The notes under the pieces were generated by a model. That model saw nothing but the letters and a program-made list of their open reading frames with translations, did no database searches and was not told the origin of the DNA. A DNA stretch of 64,000 nt from Clostridia bacterium. GTDB lineage: Bacteria; Bacillota; DSM-521; Neomoorellales; SLTJ01. Positions 1 to 8,198 of the stretch are shown one piece after another (the first letter of the stretch is position 1; every line of letters starts with the position of its first letter). Location: contig SLTJ01000041.1 of the NCBI GenBank assembly GCA_004347685.1, positions 1 through 64,000 of the forward strand, read 5' to 3'. The translations under genes and the position numbers were made by a program.

Positions 1-220
1 GATACCGGATAAACCTAAAATTTAGGAAACAAACTTACGCTGTAGTACTAACTCTCTGGGGGTATCAGGGAGAAATGGCTGGAAATGAAAATGTACGTCT
101 GCGTCTGCGTTGGTGCATGTGTGATTTGTTAAATTATGCTTTGGCAATAGTTGCTCATGACCAAATTTGCTGCTTGACAACCAATCACCCAACGGTATTT
201 TTTACCATTACTCTAGTTTT

Positions 221-640
221 TGGATGGTCTACAACGGCTTTGACAAGGATCGCTCCCGCCTCAAATGGCGCTGCCCTATGACGGCCGGTAGCCGAAAGGT
301 CAAACAGAAGGTTAACTGCACTACGCCTTGTTCTACTTCTCCTTACGGTCGTACGGTTTACACCAAACCTTACGATGACTTGCGCTTGTTTACTCCTACG
401 CCACGCAATTCTCACGCCTGGAAGAAGGTCTATGCGCTGCGCTCGGCTGTGGAACGCTCCTTTAAGCGGGCCAAGGCAGACTATGAGCTGGAGCGCTGCC
501 GGGTCAGGAGCAAAAGAGCCTGGTTCTGGCGCAGCCACCTGGTGGCCATGAACCAACACCTGGATGCCTGGGTAGATAACTCCCAACAAAACGGCTTTGA
601 CGTCTGGGCAGAGGTACTGGGTTACCCTTTAGCTGCTTAA
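221..640 (+). pseudogene. C-terminal remnant of a DDE-type IS transposase (IS copy A)
   Basis: Only the C-terminal part of a transposase is readable. It starts near FDKDRSRLKWRCP and runs through ERSFKRAKADYELERCRVRS and WFWRSHLVAMNQHLDAW to a stop. The Arg/Glu/Lys-rich ER...K block is typical of the last catalytic region of IS4/IS5/IS1182-like DDE transposases; the exact family is not certain. A second, diverged copy of the same block lies at 1255-1484. No start codon or N-terminal half is visible upstream, so the copy is dead or cut by the window edge. Confidence 0.6.
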
Positions 641-1072
641 TTAAAGCGTAGACAGACATAACTACATTCCTTCCCCCAAATCCCTCTCCTTTAGAGGGCC
701 AACCTTACTATGCCTTTTTGCGGCTGCTAGCTGCCGCTTCTCAAGCCTCACATGCTCGCCCGACCATCCATGCCTACCTGCTCTTGGCAATACTAACCAT
801 CAATCACATTTTTCTAATTGATACCCAAATCCTACCTGGGGTTTTCTGAGCATTACCGAGAACCTACTAAGTTAAGCTATAAATGCTTCTGAAACAGGCC
901 CATTGACCCTGCGCTGCACAATGTTTTGACCTTACAAGGTTAACCCCTCCTTCCTGCAAAGTCTATGTTCTCGGAAACACTCTCTACCGTTATCATTCAA
1001 GCCCTCGAAAAATGACTCCCCAGGCGGTGTAGGGACGACTGGGCATCGAAAATAGCTTTGCTTTGTAGGGCT
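641..1072. other. Non-coding IS flanks: right end of copy A, left end of copy B
   Basis: No gene is seen. The segment near 833-873 (acctggggttttctgagc, then attaccgagaacctac) is the presumed right end of IS copy A. It is matched by a diverged direct copy at 1701-1737 behind IS copy B. Near 962-985 the sequence tatgttctcggaaacactc is an approximate inverted match to that right end, and is taken as the left end of copy B. About 90 bases separate the two elements and hold nothing recognisable. Confidence 0.45.
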
Positions 1073-1737
1073 ATGACGCTCTCCTTAACGAAGGTCGAAA
1101 CATTTCTCCATGCCCTGATTGAAGCGGTGCCTCTTTTTGCTCCCTTCCTGACGATCTCATGTCGGTTTCTGGCAGTTCTGGCGCGAAAGTCTCTCCCTTT
1201 GGGCCGTCGCCGATCCGACAAGACTGTTGTCTTTCTCCGCTGCACTCGCCAGGGTCCGGTCGTTGAAGAAAGTTTACGCCAAACGTTCCGCCTCCGAGCG
1301 CTCTTTTAAGCGGGCCAAGGTTGGTTATGGGCTGGAACGTTGCCGCGTTCGGAGCAAGGAGGCCTGGTTCTGGCGTAGCCACCTGGTGGCCATGAACCAG
1401 CACTTGGATGCCTGGATTGCCGAAGCCTCTTCTCACGGCTGGGACATCTGGGCTGAGATGCTGGGTCAGCCACTGGCAGCCTAAGATTTTACCCGCCTAA
1501 GCACGCTCTTTCCAACCAATCCCCTTACGCACGCATATTTTAAGGGTTAGCTTTGCTATTCTCTTTTTTGTTCCCCTGTTTTCCTCTATCACCCAATTAT
1601 GACTCATATTTACTGCTACCACAGCCTGGTTGATTCCCTCGTTCAACACGCTTTGTACTTTTTGCCATTACTTCCTTTCAATTGGTTTATTACCCGATTT
1701 TACCTGGAGTTTTCTGGGCGTTTACAAGAGCCTACAC
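962..1737 (+). mobile_element. Internally deleted IS (copy B), same family as copy A
   Basis: The limits are set by an imperfect terminal inverted repeat: left tatgttctcgg at about 962, and right sequence whose reverse complement reads taggctcttgtaaac near 1723-1737. The enclosed transposase has lost its middle. A sequence starting at 1073 (MTLSLTKVETFLHALIEAVP) resembles the N-terminus, and 1255-1484 is the C-terminal ERSFKRAK...WFWRSHLVAMNQHLDAW block, in a different frame. The right end overlaps the last codons of the minus-strand small-subunit gene at 1722-2012. Confidence 0.5.
1073..1484 (+). pseudogene. Deleted transposase gene of IS copy B
   Basis: An N-terminal piece (about 1073-1250) and a C-terminal piece (about 1255-1484) of a DDE-type transposase are joined out of frame, so most of the catalytic core is missing. 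The C-terminal piece is clearly the same family as the fragment at 221-640. The residues differ at many positions, so the two are related elements rather than a recent duplication. The assignment of the N-terminal piece is by general resemblance and is weaker. Confidence 0.5.
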
Positions 1738-2012
1738 TTATTACATTGGAAATCGTATATCCCGGGCTTAAAATTTGCACAGCCTCGAAGATCAAGATAA
1801 ACTATATTACCCTTACATTCACCGGCAAATTCTTTACTATCAATCGCTTTATATTGACTACAAAACTTGCATTTTAACGCCCGTTTAAAACGAGAGCATT
1901 CGTTGGCGGTGGTATCAATTAATACCCTCTCTTCGTTAGCCTCACAATAGCCTTCAAAAACATCATGGGTTATACAAAATTCGCAATCCATGCATCTTAC
2001 ATCGTTAGCCAT
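1722..2012 (-). CDS. hpdC: Cysteine-rich small subunit resembling HpdC of 4-hydroxyphenylacetate decarboxylase
   Basis: A 96-residue protein with eleven Cys. The spacing fits the two-cluster layout of the iron-sulfur small subunit of 4-hydroxyphenylacetate decarboxylase (HPAD). Cys10, Cys23, Cys39 and Cys48, Cys51, Cys66, Cys78 fall at or near the recalled HpdC ligand spacing. Cys7 sits where the known protein uses a His, giving an all-Cys set of eight. In HPAD this subunit holds two [4Fe-4S] clusters and is needed for a stable, regulated complex. The ATG is supported by AGGAGG ten bases upstream. It points the same way as the glycyl radical enzyme gene at 3819-6464, from which a dead IS110-type element separates it. 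The last four residues and the stop lie inside the inverted repeat of IS copy B, so the C-terminus after about residue 84 may not be original. The assignment is by remembered pattern, not alignment. Confidence 0.65.
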   Translation of the reverse strand: MANDVRCMDCEFCITHDVFEGYCEANEERVLIDTTANECSRFKRALKCKFCSQYKAIDSKEFAGECKGNIVYLDLRGCANFKPGIYDFQCNKCRLL

Positions 2013-2444
2013 TTTTCTAAACCTCCTATCTCAATATTTTTCATTGATGCTCTAAAAAGCTCACTCTATCTACCATTTTTAAGAAATTTGTCTTGGGTGG
2101 TCTAACCCACCTGAGCGCCCCCTGCTTATCCTATCATGTCTCCCGGGGTCAAAAGCCCTACATTCCTTCGTTCAGCATAATGGGGGCGGGTGGGGCACCG
2201 TTACTCGTATGCAGGGTCATGCCCTAATGGAGGTTTTTGGTTTCCCTCACCCAAGATGTTTCTTTTTGTACTGATTTTCTATCATTGTCAGGCTTGTGGA
2301 TATGTGGGCAACGCTTTTGAGCCGTGTCCAAGCGAGTGTGGACAAAGGGGCAGGCCAACGGACCGCCTGTAAACCAAGGTTTTCGGTTAACAACTTCTGG
2401 CGGGGAGAAGATCTCCGCCGCCTGTCCCCACGTCCACAAGCCTT
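2013..2444. other. Non-coding right part of the IS110-type element and leader of the small-subunit gene
   Basis: No gene is seen. Positions 2013-2100 are the AT-rich leader of the gene at 1722-2012. Positions 2290-2440 are the 3' non-coding end of the neighbouring IS110-family element and are strongly self-complementary (see the RNA candidate at 2337-2438). The exact IS boundary could not be fixed. Confidence 0.4.
2337..2438 (-). ncRNA. Candidate bridge-type RNA of the IS110-family element
   Basis: Just downstream of the dead transposase, tgtggacaaaggggcaggc (2337-2355) is nearly the reverse complement of gcctgtccccacgtccaca (2420-2438), giving a long outer stem. Inside are a GC-rich hairpin (2399-2419) and a smaller one around 2373-2390. 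IS110/IS1111-family elements are known to carry a structured guide RNA in one non-coding end. This position, 3' of the transposase, matches the IS1111 arrangement. The function is inferred from structure and place only. Confidence 0.4.
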
Positions 2445-3720
2445 TTAGGCCGCCAGTTGCTGCCGGCGGTAGCTGCTCAGAACCTTCTCCGGGTCGTAAA
2501 GGCGTTTTTCTTTGGCCAAGGTGAACATTACCCGCAGGAGTTTGCAGGCGACCACCACCAGGGCCTGCTTGCTTTTCAGCGGATTTTCCCGCCGGGTTCT
2601 CAGGTAAGCGTAAAGCGCTCTAAACTGGGGTTTTTGGCTACCAGAACAGGCGCGGCGTGGTAGAGAATGTTTCGCAATCCTGAGCGGCCCCGCTTGGAGA
2701 ATGTTGTGCTTCCTTTTTTAGAATCCCCAGATTGGTTTATGGTCAGGTTGTAACCGGCCAGTTTGCGGATCTGGCGCCAGTCTTCGTACCGGGTCAGATC
2801 CCCCACTTCCCCTAAGAAGCTGGCGGCAGTAACGACTCCGATTCCGGGAGCTCAAAAGGTATTCGGCTAAACCAGTGTTGACCAGGGCCTTTTCCGTGGC
2901 CGCTTCAGTTTGGGTTAATTGTTTTTGCCAGAAGAAGATTTCTTCCAAGCACTGGGTCAGGCGCAAGCGGGCGGCGGTTAGGCCTTCCGGTACGCCGATG
3001 GATTCGTTGGCCGCGGCCAGTAAAAGAACGGCCCGTTTTTGACCCACTTTCCCGCTGCTGGCTGCCTTAAGTTCAGCAGTCAGCTCTTCTACCGTGAGCT
3101 GTTTTAGGTCGGCCGGGAAGGGTCGGTGGGTCAGGATGTACAGGGAGGCCTTCCCCAGAAGGTTTTTAAAAACCCGCTCGGGAAAGTACTCGTCCAGGAT
3201 CGCTACCAGATTGTTCTGGGCGGCGTTTAGTTTGGCCTTTTGCTGGTGGCGGTTTTGGGTGTACCCCCGGAGTTCCGCCCAGATCCCTTTGGGTAGATAG
3301 CAGTGGAAAAAGCGTCCTTCCCTGGTTAAAGTGGCCACGATCAGGGCGTCTTTCCGGTCGTTTTTGGTGGGTGAGTTTATCGTCGAGTTCTTTTGGTTTT
3401 TTACGCGGTAGGGGTTGACGATAACTACCGGGATACCGCTATTGACCAGGTAGCTGGCCAGAGGTTTCCAGTAGTGGCCGGAAGGCTCCATGGCCACGAC
3501 GATGTTTTTCGCGCCGATTTGTTCTTTGATCAGGTGCATTCTACCTAAATAGACGGGTAAAGCCGTTTATGCTATTCTGGAAAGAGAAGACGCTGCCCAC
3601 TTCAATACCCGTTGATCCGTCCAGCGTGCGGGCCCAGTGGGTCCTTTTCGCAATGTCGACACCTACAATCAGGGTGTGGACTTTGCGAATCTCTTTTAGG
3701 TTTTTGTTTCGTTTCGTCAT
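2445..3720 (-). pseudogene. IS110-family transposase with three frameshifts
   Basis: The product starts MTKRNKNLKEIRKVHTLIVG followed by VDIAKRTHWA (ATG at 3720, GGAGGT before it). It continues through AMEPSGHYW and DRKDALIV, typical of the DEDD N-terminal domain, to GIGVVTAASFLGEVGDLTRY of the C-terminal domain and ends in YRRQQLAA. The reading frame changes near 3548, near 2850 and near 2633, and there is an in-frame stop after TRLFR. Single-base slips would restore each join. Core genes in the window are intact, so decay is more likely than sequencing error. The element sits between the glycyl radical enzyme gene and its presumed small-subunit gene, on the same strand. Confidence 0.8.
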
Positions 3721-3818
3721 TAATCTCGACCTCCGGTACTTTTTGTGTTTGCTCTAACCTATTTGTACCAGGAGGTCTTTTTGTTGGTCAACCCCCTTAA
3801 AAAGGATTACAGGAATGC

Positions 3819-6464
3819 TCATATTTCCCCATATTCAGTCCTGGCAATGATCTCATCCTGAATCGGCTTGGAAAGCTCGACCCAATACGCCGTAAATCCG
3901 GCCACCCTTACCAGAAGGTCCCTATAGTTCTCCGGGTGGTCCTGTGCATCTCTCAACATTCTTGTATCTACTACATTAAACTGAATGTGATAACCACCCT
4001 TGTCCATATAAGCCTTGATTAGCTCCAAAAGCTTCCTAGAACCTTGAGTGCCTTTAATACAGCTAGGGTGTACCTTAAGGTTTAACTGGGTATTCTGGTA
4101 GTCGGAGTGATCAATTATAACCGCCGAGTTCAAAACGGCGTATGGGCCGTTAAGGTCAGTGCCAGGATATGGTGATTGAGCAGCATCAGCGAGAGTGAGA
4201 CCAGCCAAACGTCCATCAGCCGAAGCAATACACGCCTGACCTAAAGGCCCGTGAGATGCTACCGAGAGCTGACACGGAACCCAGGGTCTCCCAAATACGT
4301 CCTTTACCTGAGGAACCACATCTCTCCAGTACTCTATTACATCCTTATAAATTTCATCTACGTAAGGATCGTCATTGCCGTATTTGGGGGCGTTTACACA
4401 AAGTGAATGAATCCGGGCCCACTCATCGGTTTCTCTTTTTTGGTCAAGCAAAGAGAATTGAGAAGTTTCTAGGGCACTCCTGTAACCAAAGTTATTAATT
4501 AAAGCATTTTTAAGCTCATCGAGAGTGAAATTCCTTTCCTCATATACATTCTTCTTAATGGACGCCAGTGAATTGGCAAGATTAACCTGACCGGTAATCC
4601 ACGTAGTCAGGGTTCTGTTGTACCTACAACCGCCTCTATCCATATCCAGGCCCTTCTCTATACAATCAGCCATAAGCGCTGAGTAGAAGATGGGATTATC
4701 AATGTTGAACATGGCGGCTGCCTTAAGGTTGTACATCTCTTCGAATACAGTTACCACTTCATAAAAATACTGTTGCCAGGCACGATATAGCTCTTCATAT
4801 GTTTCAAGCTTAGAGCCATGCGGTGGGAACACCCTTACCTTCGTCCTTGGATCCACACCATCCCATAGTACCAACTCTAAGACCTTGGGCATGTTGATGA
4901 ATCCCACGCCGGTAGAACTGTAAGATCCGGCACCAAGCCGGCCGTTAACCAAGGCGCCTGGCTGGATTTCCAGACATCCACCGATTGTCCAGGCCCGGGC
5001 ATCCTCAAGTGTAATCCCCTCGTCCTTGAATGTCTTCATAAGATACTCCATGGCTACTCTGTTATTCACCCAGGCAGGATAGCCGGTACCAATCTTATTG
5101 CATTCGATGGCCTTGAGTAAGAACTTCTCGCTCAGCTTACCATCGTATAACACTGTGAGGGTGGGTTGCGGCGTAGCGCAAGTCATGGCCGACTCAATAA
5201 TTAGTTCCTCCAGCTCATTTTCAGCTGAAGTTCCATCCGGATTGACGCCGCCGATGCACAAGTTATTAAAGGTGCTCCCCCCCGTCAAGCCAATCGTGCC
5301 GACGGACTGGGCTATTTCAATCTCGGTGAATTTAACCCTCATGCACTCTAATATCTCAAGCGTTTGCTCCCGGGTAATCCGGCCCTCTTTGATATCCTGC
5401 TTCCAGAACGGGTAAAGAACCTGACCCAACCTGCCGGGTGAAAGCCCCGAAATTTGTAATTCATTCACAACGGCGATGTGACAGGTCCAGCAAAGCTGCA
5501 GTGCTTCAATAAAAGTGCGCGGCGGGTTCTCCGCAATCCATTCCAGGCGCCCGGCAATCTCTTCGAACTCTTGTTTTTGCTTAACATTCTTTTCCTTGGC
5601 AGCTAATCTCTTAGCCTCCTTAGCGTAGTTCCTAATCCAAGCTTGCACCCCTTCAATAACAATTATCGTTGCTTTCCAAAAGGCAATCTTATCCGCATTA
5701 CCTTCCTTAATATTGGCGTTAATCTTTTCCGTACAGGCATCAATCATGCCTTTAAAACCAATTTGAAGGGGAAGCTGATAGTTAACAACGTTACGGCCAT
5801 GGCGAAGTGAGTACTCAAGGTCTACGTGCATTAAGACAGCCTTTTTCATATTTAAGTATTGATCATACTTAGGGTGCATTGCCGCCCACATAAAACAGGT
5901 ATCCTCGGAAGACTTATTTTTCCAGTATCGACATACTTCAACTAACATAGGGAATTCTTCTCTCCGAATGCCGAAGCGGCCTGAAATGGAGAGAACATTA
6001 CCTGCACTCTGGGTAACGTTGCCGCCGCCCTTTGCCAATACAACAACTTCTTCCAAGCTCATCTTAGAAGCTTCTTCAGCCTCGTGCTCCATCCTTTCTT
6101 CAATGCTTAAGGGATAACGGTTGGCCGTCCAGGGCATGACAAAGGCACCCCTGATATAACGCGTTTTTTGCATCACCAAAAGCTCGCCGGCACGAATCAT
6201 GGGCGTAAGATGCTCGAATCCACACTTCAAAGCCAGTGCCCGCCTGATTAAAGGATGCTGACCTTCTTCTTCAATCCATTTTCGCGTGTACCAATAGGGA
6301 AACTCGATATCAAGGGAAATTTTAGCATTTAAATAGTCATCGCGTAGTTTCTTAGCCCTTTTAGAGGGCTCCTTTCTAATCTCCCTATCAGTTACCTCTT
6401 TAGGGACTTTACCATACTGAAAGCTGAGCCGCATTTCGCCTAGTTTTACTTCAGCAATTGACAT
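3819..6464 (-). CDS. hpdB: Glycyl radical enzyme, arylacetate decarboxylase type (HpdB-like large subunit)
   Basis: 881 residues, cytoplasmic and oxygen-sensitive by family. The glycyl radical site is Gly856 in RVAGF near the C-terminus, and the thiyl Cys is Cys497 in GGCLE. Cys-Leu-Glu with Glu499 marks the decarboxylase branch (4-hydroxyphenylacetate, phenylacetate, indoleacetate) rather than the GCVEP of choline and diol lyases. Many blocks follow HPAD as remembered: EFPYWYTR, GGGNVTQSAGNV, GYPAWVNN, FHIQYNVVD-like GGYHIQFNVVD, KPIQDEIIARTEY. The two residues known to hold the substrate para-hydroxyl in Clostridium HPAD, His536 and Glu637, align here with Gly521 and Trp622. A non-hydroxylated or bulkier arylacetate is therefore more likely. 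The ATG follows AGGAGGT by eight bases. Upstream sequence abuts an IS21 end, and no radical-SAM activase is in the window. Base composition is much AT-richer than the core genes. Family confidence is high; the substrate is unknown. Confidence 0.88.
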   Translation of the reverse strand: MSIAEVKLGEMRLSFQYGKVPKEVTDREIRKEPSKRAKKLRDDYLNAKISLDIEFPYWYTRKWIEEEGQHPLIRRALALKCGFEHLTPMIRAGELLVMQKTRYIRGAFVMPWTANRYPLSIEERMEHEAEEASKMSLEEVVVLAKGGGNVTQSAGNVLSISGRFGIRREEFPMLVEVCRYWKNKSSEDTCFMWAAMHPKYDQYLNMKKAVLMHVDLEYSLRHGRNVVNYQLPLQIGFKGMIDACTEKINANIKEGNADKIAFWKATIIVIEGVQAWIRNYAKEAKRLAAKEKNVKQKQEFEEIAGRLEWIAENPPRTFIEALQLCWTCHIAVVNELQISGLSPGRLGQVLYPFWKQDIKEGRITREQTLEILECMRVKFTEIEIAQSVGTIGLTGGSTFNNLCIGGVNPDGTSAENELEELIIESAMTCATPQPTLTVLYDGKLSEKFLLKAIECNKIGTGYPAWVNNRVAMEYLMKTFKDEGITLEDARAWTIGGCLEIQPGALVNGRLGAGSYSSTGVGFINMPKVLELVLWDGVDPRTKVRVFPPHGSKLETYEELYRAWQQYFYEVVTVFEEMYNLKAAAMFNIDNPIFYSALMADCIEKGLDMDRGGCRYNRTLTTWITGQVNLANSLASIKKNVYEERNFTLDELKNALINNFGYRSALETSQFSLLDQKRETDEWARIHSLCVNAPKYGNDDPYVDEIYKDVIEYWRDVVPQVKDVFGRPWVPCQLSVASHGPLGQACIASADGRLAGLTLADAAQSPYPGTDLNGPYAVLNSAVIIDHSDYQNTQLNLKVHPSCIKGTQGSRKLLELIKAYMDKGGYHIQFNVVDTRMLRDAQDHPENYRDLLVRVAGFTAYWVELSKPIQDEIIARTEYGEI

Positions 6465-6542
6465 CTCTTCTTACCTCCTATCTGAAGTTTTGTTTGACTT
6501 GGATCCGGTAAGTAACCGTCAACAATCCTTTGCTTTCGCTAA

Positions 6543-6676
6543 AATAAAAGTAAGCCATTTTGGCTCAGATTGATAATATCAAGGTGAGCCACCCAGGCAC
6601 CGGAATTGCGTGTAATGATATTGTCAAACTGAGCCATTTGGGCCGATTTTGCTATTGTAAACTGAGCCACTTCCCC
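6543..6676 (+). repeat. Terminal repeats of an IS21-family element
   Basis: Four related copies of a motif around tgagccacc/tgagccatt occur in 130 bases: an inverted pair near 6551-6567, then copies near 6583-6592, 6630-6646 and 6659-6672. The last two share attgt(c/a)aactgagcca. Multiple end repeats of this kind are typical of IS21-family left ends, and the istA start follows at 6730. They end close to the 5' leader of the glycyl radical enzyme gene, so this IS may have replaced that gene's original promoter region. Confidence 0.6.
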
Positions 6677-6729
6677 AAACCCCTGTATACTGGAGGAAAA
6701 GCTCACAGTAGCAGGGGGTAGAAAAGGGA

Positions 6730-6817
6730 GTGATCAACATAAACCTTTACGAACAAATAAGATACCTGTATGCAGTAGAAAAGCTTTCCCAACGCGCCAT
6801 ATCCCGTAAGTTGTTGG
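6730..6817 (+). pseudogene. istA: 5' fragment of IS21-family istA
   Basis: A GTG start behind AGGGAG encodes about 29 residues including LYEQIRYLYAVEKLSQRAIS and RKLL, the start of the IstA helix-turn-helix. The reading frame then runs into the IS110-type element at 6818. Removing that element joins RKLL to GISRNTVKRYC at 8208, which restores a perfect IstA HTH. Confidence 0.75.
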
Positions 6818-6823
6818 CATGAT

Positions 6824-6839
6824 AAAACCGCAACCCTGG
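6824..6839 (+). repeat. Left subterminal inverted repeat of the IS110-type element
   Basis: The sequence aaaaccgcaaccctgg is exactly inverted at 8183-8198. It brackets the transposase and non-coding region. Confidence 0.8.
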
Positions 6840-6879
6840 CGAATTAAACAGTTAAGGGTCGGGGTATTTCAGCAAGGTT

Positions 6880-7012
6880 GGGCGCAGGCAAGGGCGGCCG
6901 TTCTATGATATGGGCAACAAAGCCCGACAGGTTGTTTGGCCGCCCCCTCGACTCGCCCAAGTGGGCTTCTAAGCCCGGATAGGTGAGTGTCGCGCTTACC
7001 TTTGCCTGCCCC
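6880..7012 (+). ncRNA. Candidate bridge-type RNA in the 5' non-coding part of the IS110-type element
   Basis: The region folds on paper into a closed multi-stem unit. Outer arms are gggcgcaggcaagg (6880-6893) and cctttgcctgcccc (6999-7012). An inner stem pairs gggcggcc (6892-6899) with ggccgccc (6938-6945), and further hairpins lie at 6955-6966 or 6963-6976. Short matches to the element ends sit in the first loop: atgata as at the left end (6819-6824), and ctatga, the complement of tcatag at the right end. They are only six bases and could be chance. The role is inferred from known IS110 guide RNAs. Confidence 0.4.
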
Positions 7013-7033
7013 AAAACAAGGAGGTTGCCAGGA

Positions 7034-8171
7034 TTGCGGTATTTCGGCCTTGACGTGCACAAGTCGTACTGTGAGGGAGCAGAGCTCCTGCCGGACAACA
7101 CCATCAGGCGTTTCCGCTTCCCCAACGAAAAGAAGGAGTGGAAGCGGTTCGCCAAGGAGCTTGACGGCAACTGCAAGGTGGCCCTTGAAGCCACAGGCAA
7201 TGTCTCCATGATCTATGATATCTTAGCGGGCCACGGCGCGCGAGTGGTCGTCGTCAACCCCATAAGGACCAGGGCCATCGCCGAGGCCAGGATCAAGACT
7301 GACAAGGTGGACGCCGAGATTTTAGTCAGGCTGTTGGCCGCGGACTTCGTCTGCGCCTGCTGGGTGGCGTCTAAAGAAGAAAGGGAATTAAGAACCCTTC
7401 TCCACCACCGGGCGGCCTTAAAGAAGCAAATCGTGGGCGTTAAAAACCGCATCCACGCCGTCCTGGCCAGGCAGCTATCGCCGTACCGGTGAGCGACCTG
7501 TTTGGGGTAACAGGGAGGCAGTTTCTCCGGGAGCTTAGTGAACTGCCCGAAGTGGAGAAGATAGTCCTAACCTCAAACCTCAAGGCTCTGGAAGCCCTGG
7601 AGGAGGAAATGGCGGCCATTGAGAAAGAGCTGAACCACAGGGCCACCGCCCTGCCTGGGATAGAGATTCTCATAGGCATACCAGCGATAGACGTCCTGGC
7701 TGCCCTGACCATCCTGGCCGAGATTGGCGACATCAAGCGCTTTGCCTCCGCGAAGAAGCTGGCCAGCTACGCCGGCCTGGTTCCTTCGGTGCACCAATCG
7801 GGCAAGACCAGGTACACCGGGCACATTACCAAGGCGGGCCGGAGCATGCTGCGCTGGATCCTCATCCAGGTCGCCCACAAGGTGGTGGGACAACCAGGGG
7901 CCCTCCGAGACTTCTACTTGCGGCTCCTAAAGCGTAAGGGCCCAAGATTGCCATTGTGGCCGCGGCAAGGAAACTGCCTACCATCATCTGGGCCATGCTA
8001 ACGAAGAACATGGAGTACCGCTACCTCAGGGAAGACTTGCGGCGAAAGAAGATCCGCCGCATGCACAAGCGGGCGCTGCCGTACAGGGTTAGCGGCGATT
8101 TGCCGCGAAAGATTGCGTCTGTCGTAGAAGAGGAGGTAGTTACGGCACAAACACCCCAACCTGCAGCCTAA
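7034..8171 (+). pseudogene. IS110-family transposase with two frameshifts
   Basis: A TTG start at 7034 follows AAGGAGG. RYFGLDVHKSYCEGAEL, ALEATGN and KTDKVDAEIL carry the DEDD-type acidic residues of the N-terminal domain. After about residue 148 the frame shifts (near 7475) and continues with VSDLFGVTG and LASYAGLVPSVHQSGKTRY, the C-terminal domain with its conserved Ser region. A second shift near 7945 leads to RKLPTIIWAMLTKNMEYRYL and a stop at 8171. All domains are recognisable, so decay is recent. It is not the same protein as the IS110-type transposase at 2445-3720. Confidence 0.8.
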
Positions 8172-8182
8172 GCTATCCAAAA

Positions 8183-8198
8183 CCAGGGTTGCGGTTTT
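8183..8198 (-). repeat. Right subterminal inverted repeat of the IS110-type element
   Basis: The sequence ccagggttgcggtttt is the exact reverse complement of 6824-6839. Confidence 0.8.

Noticed and set aside
185-589. Minus-strand frame opposite the transposase remnant
   Set aside because: It is the reverse reading of a recognisable transposase C-terminus and has no family features.
2190-2663. Plus-strand small proteins over the IS110-type right end
   Set aside because: They are shadows of the transposase and of self-complementary non-coding DNA.
2445-3720. Sequencing error as cause of the transposase frameshifts
   Set aside because: Three shifts in one IS gene and two in the other contrast with intact frames in the roughly 50 core genes, so decay is the better explanation, although it cannot be excluded without reads.
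3819-6464. Pyruvate formate-lyase, choline TMA-lyase or glycerol dehydratase identity for the glycyl radical enzyme
   Set aside because: Pyruvate formate-lyase has two adjacent active Cys and the diol/choline lyases have GCVEP. This protein has GGCLE and shares long blocks with arylacetate decarboxylases.
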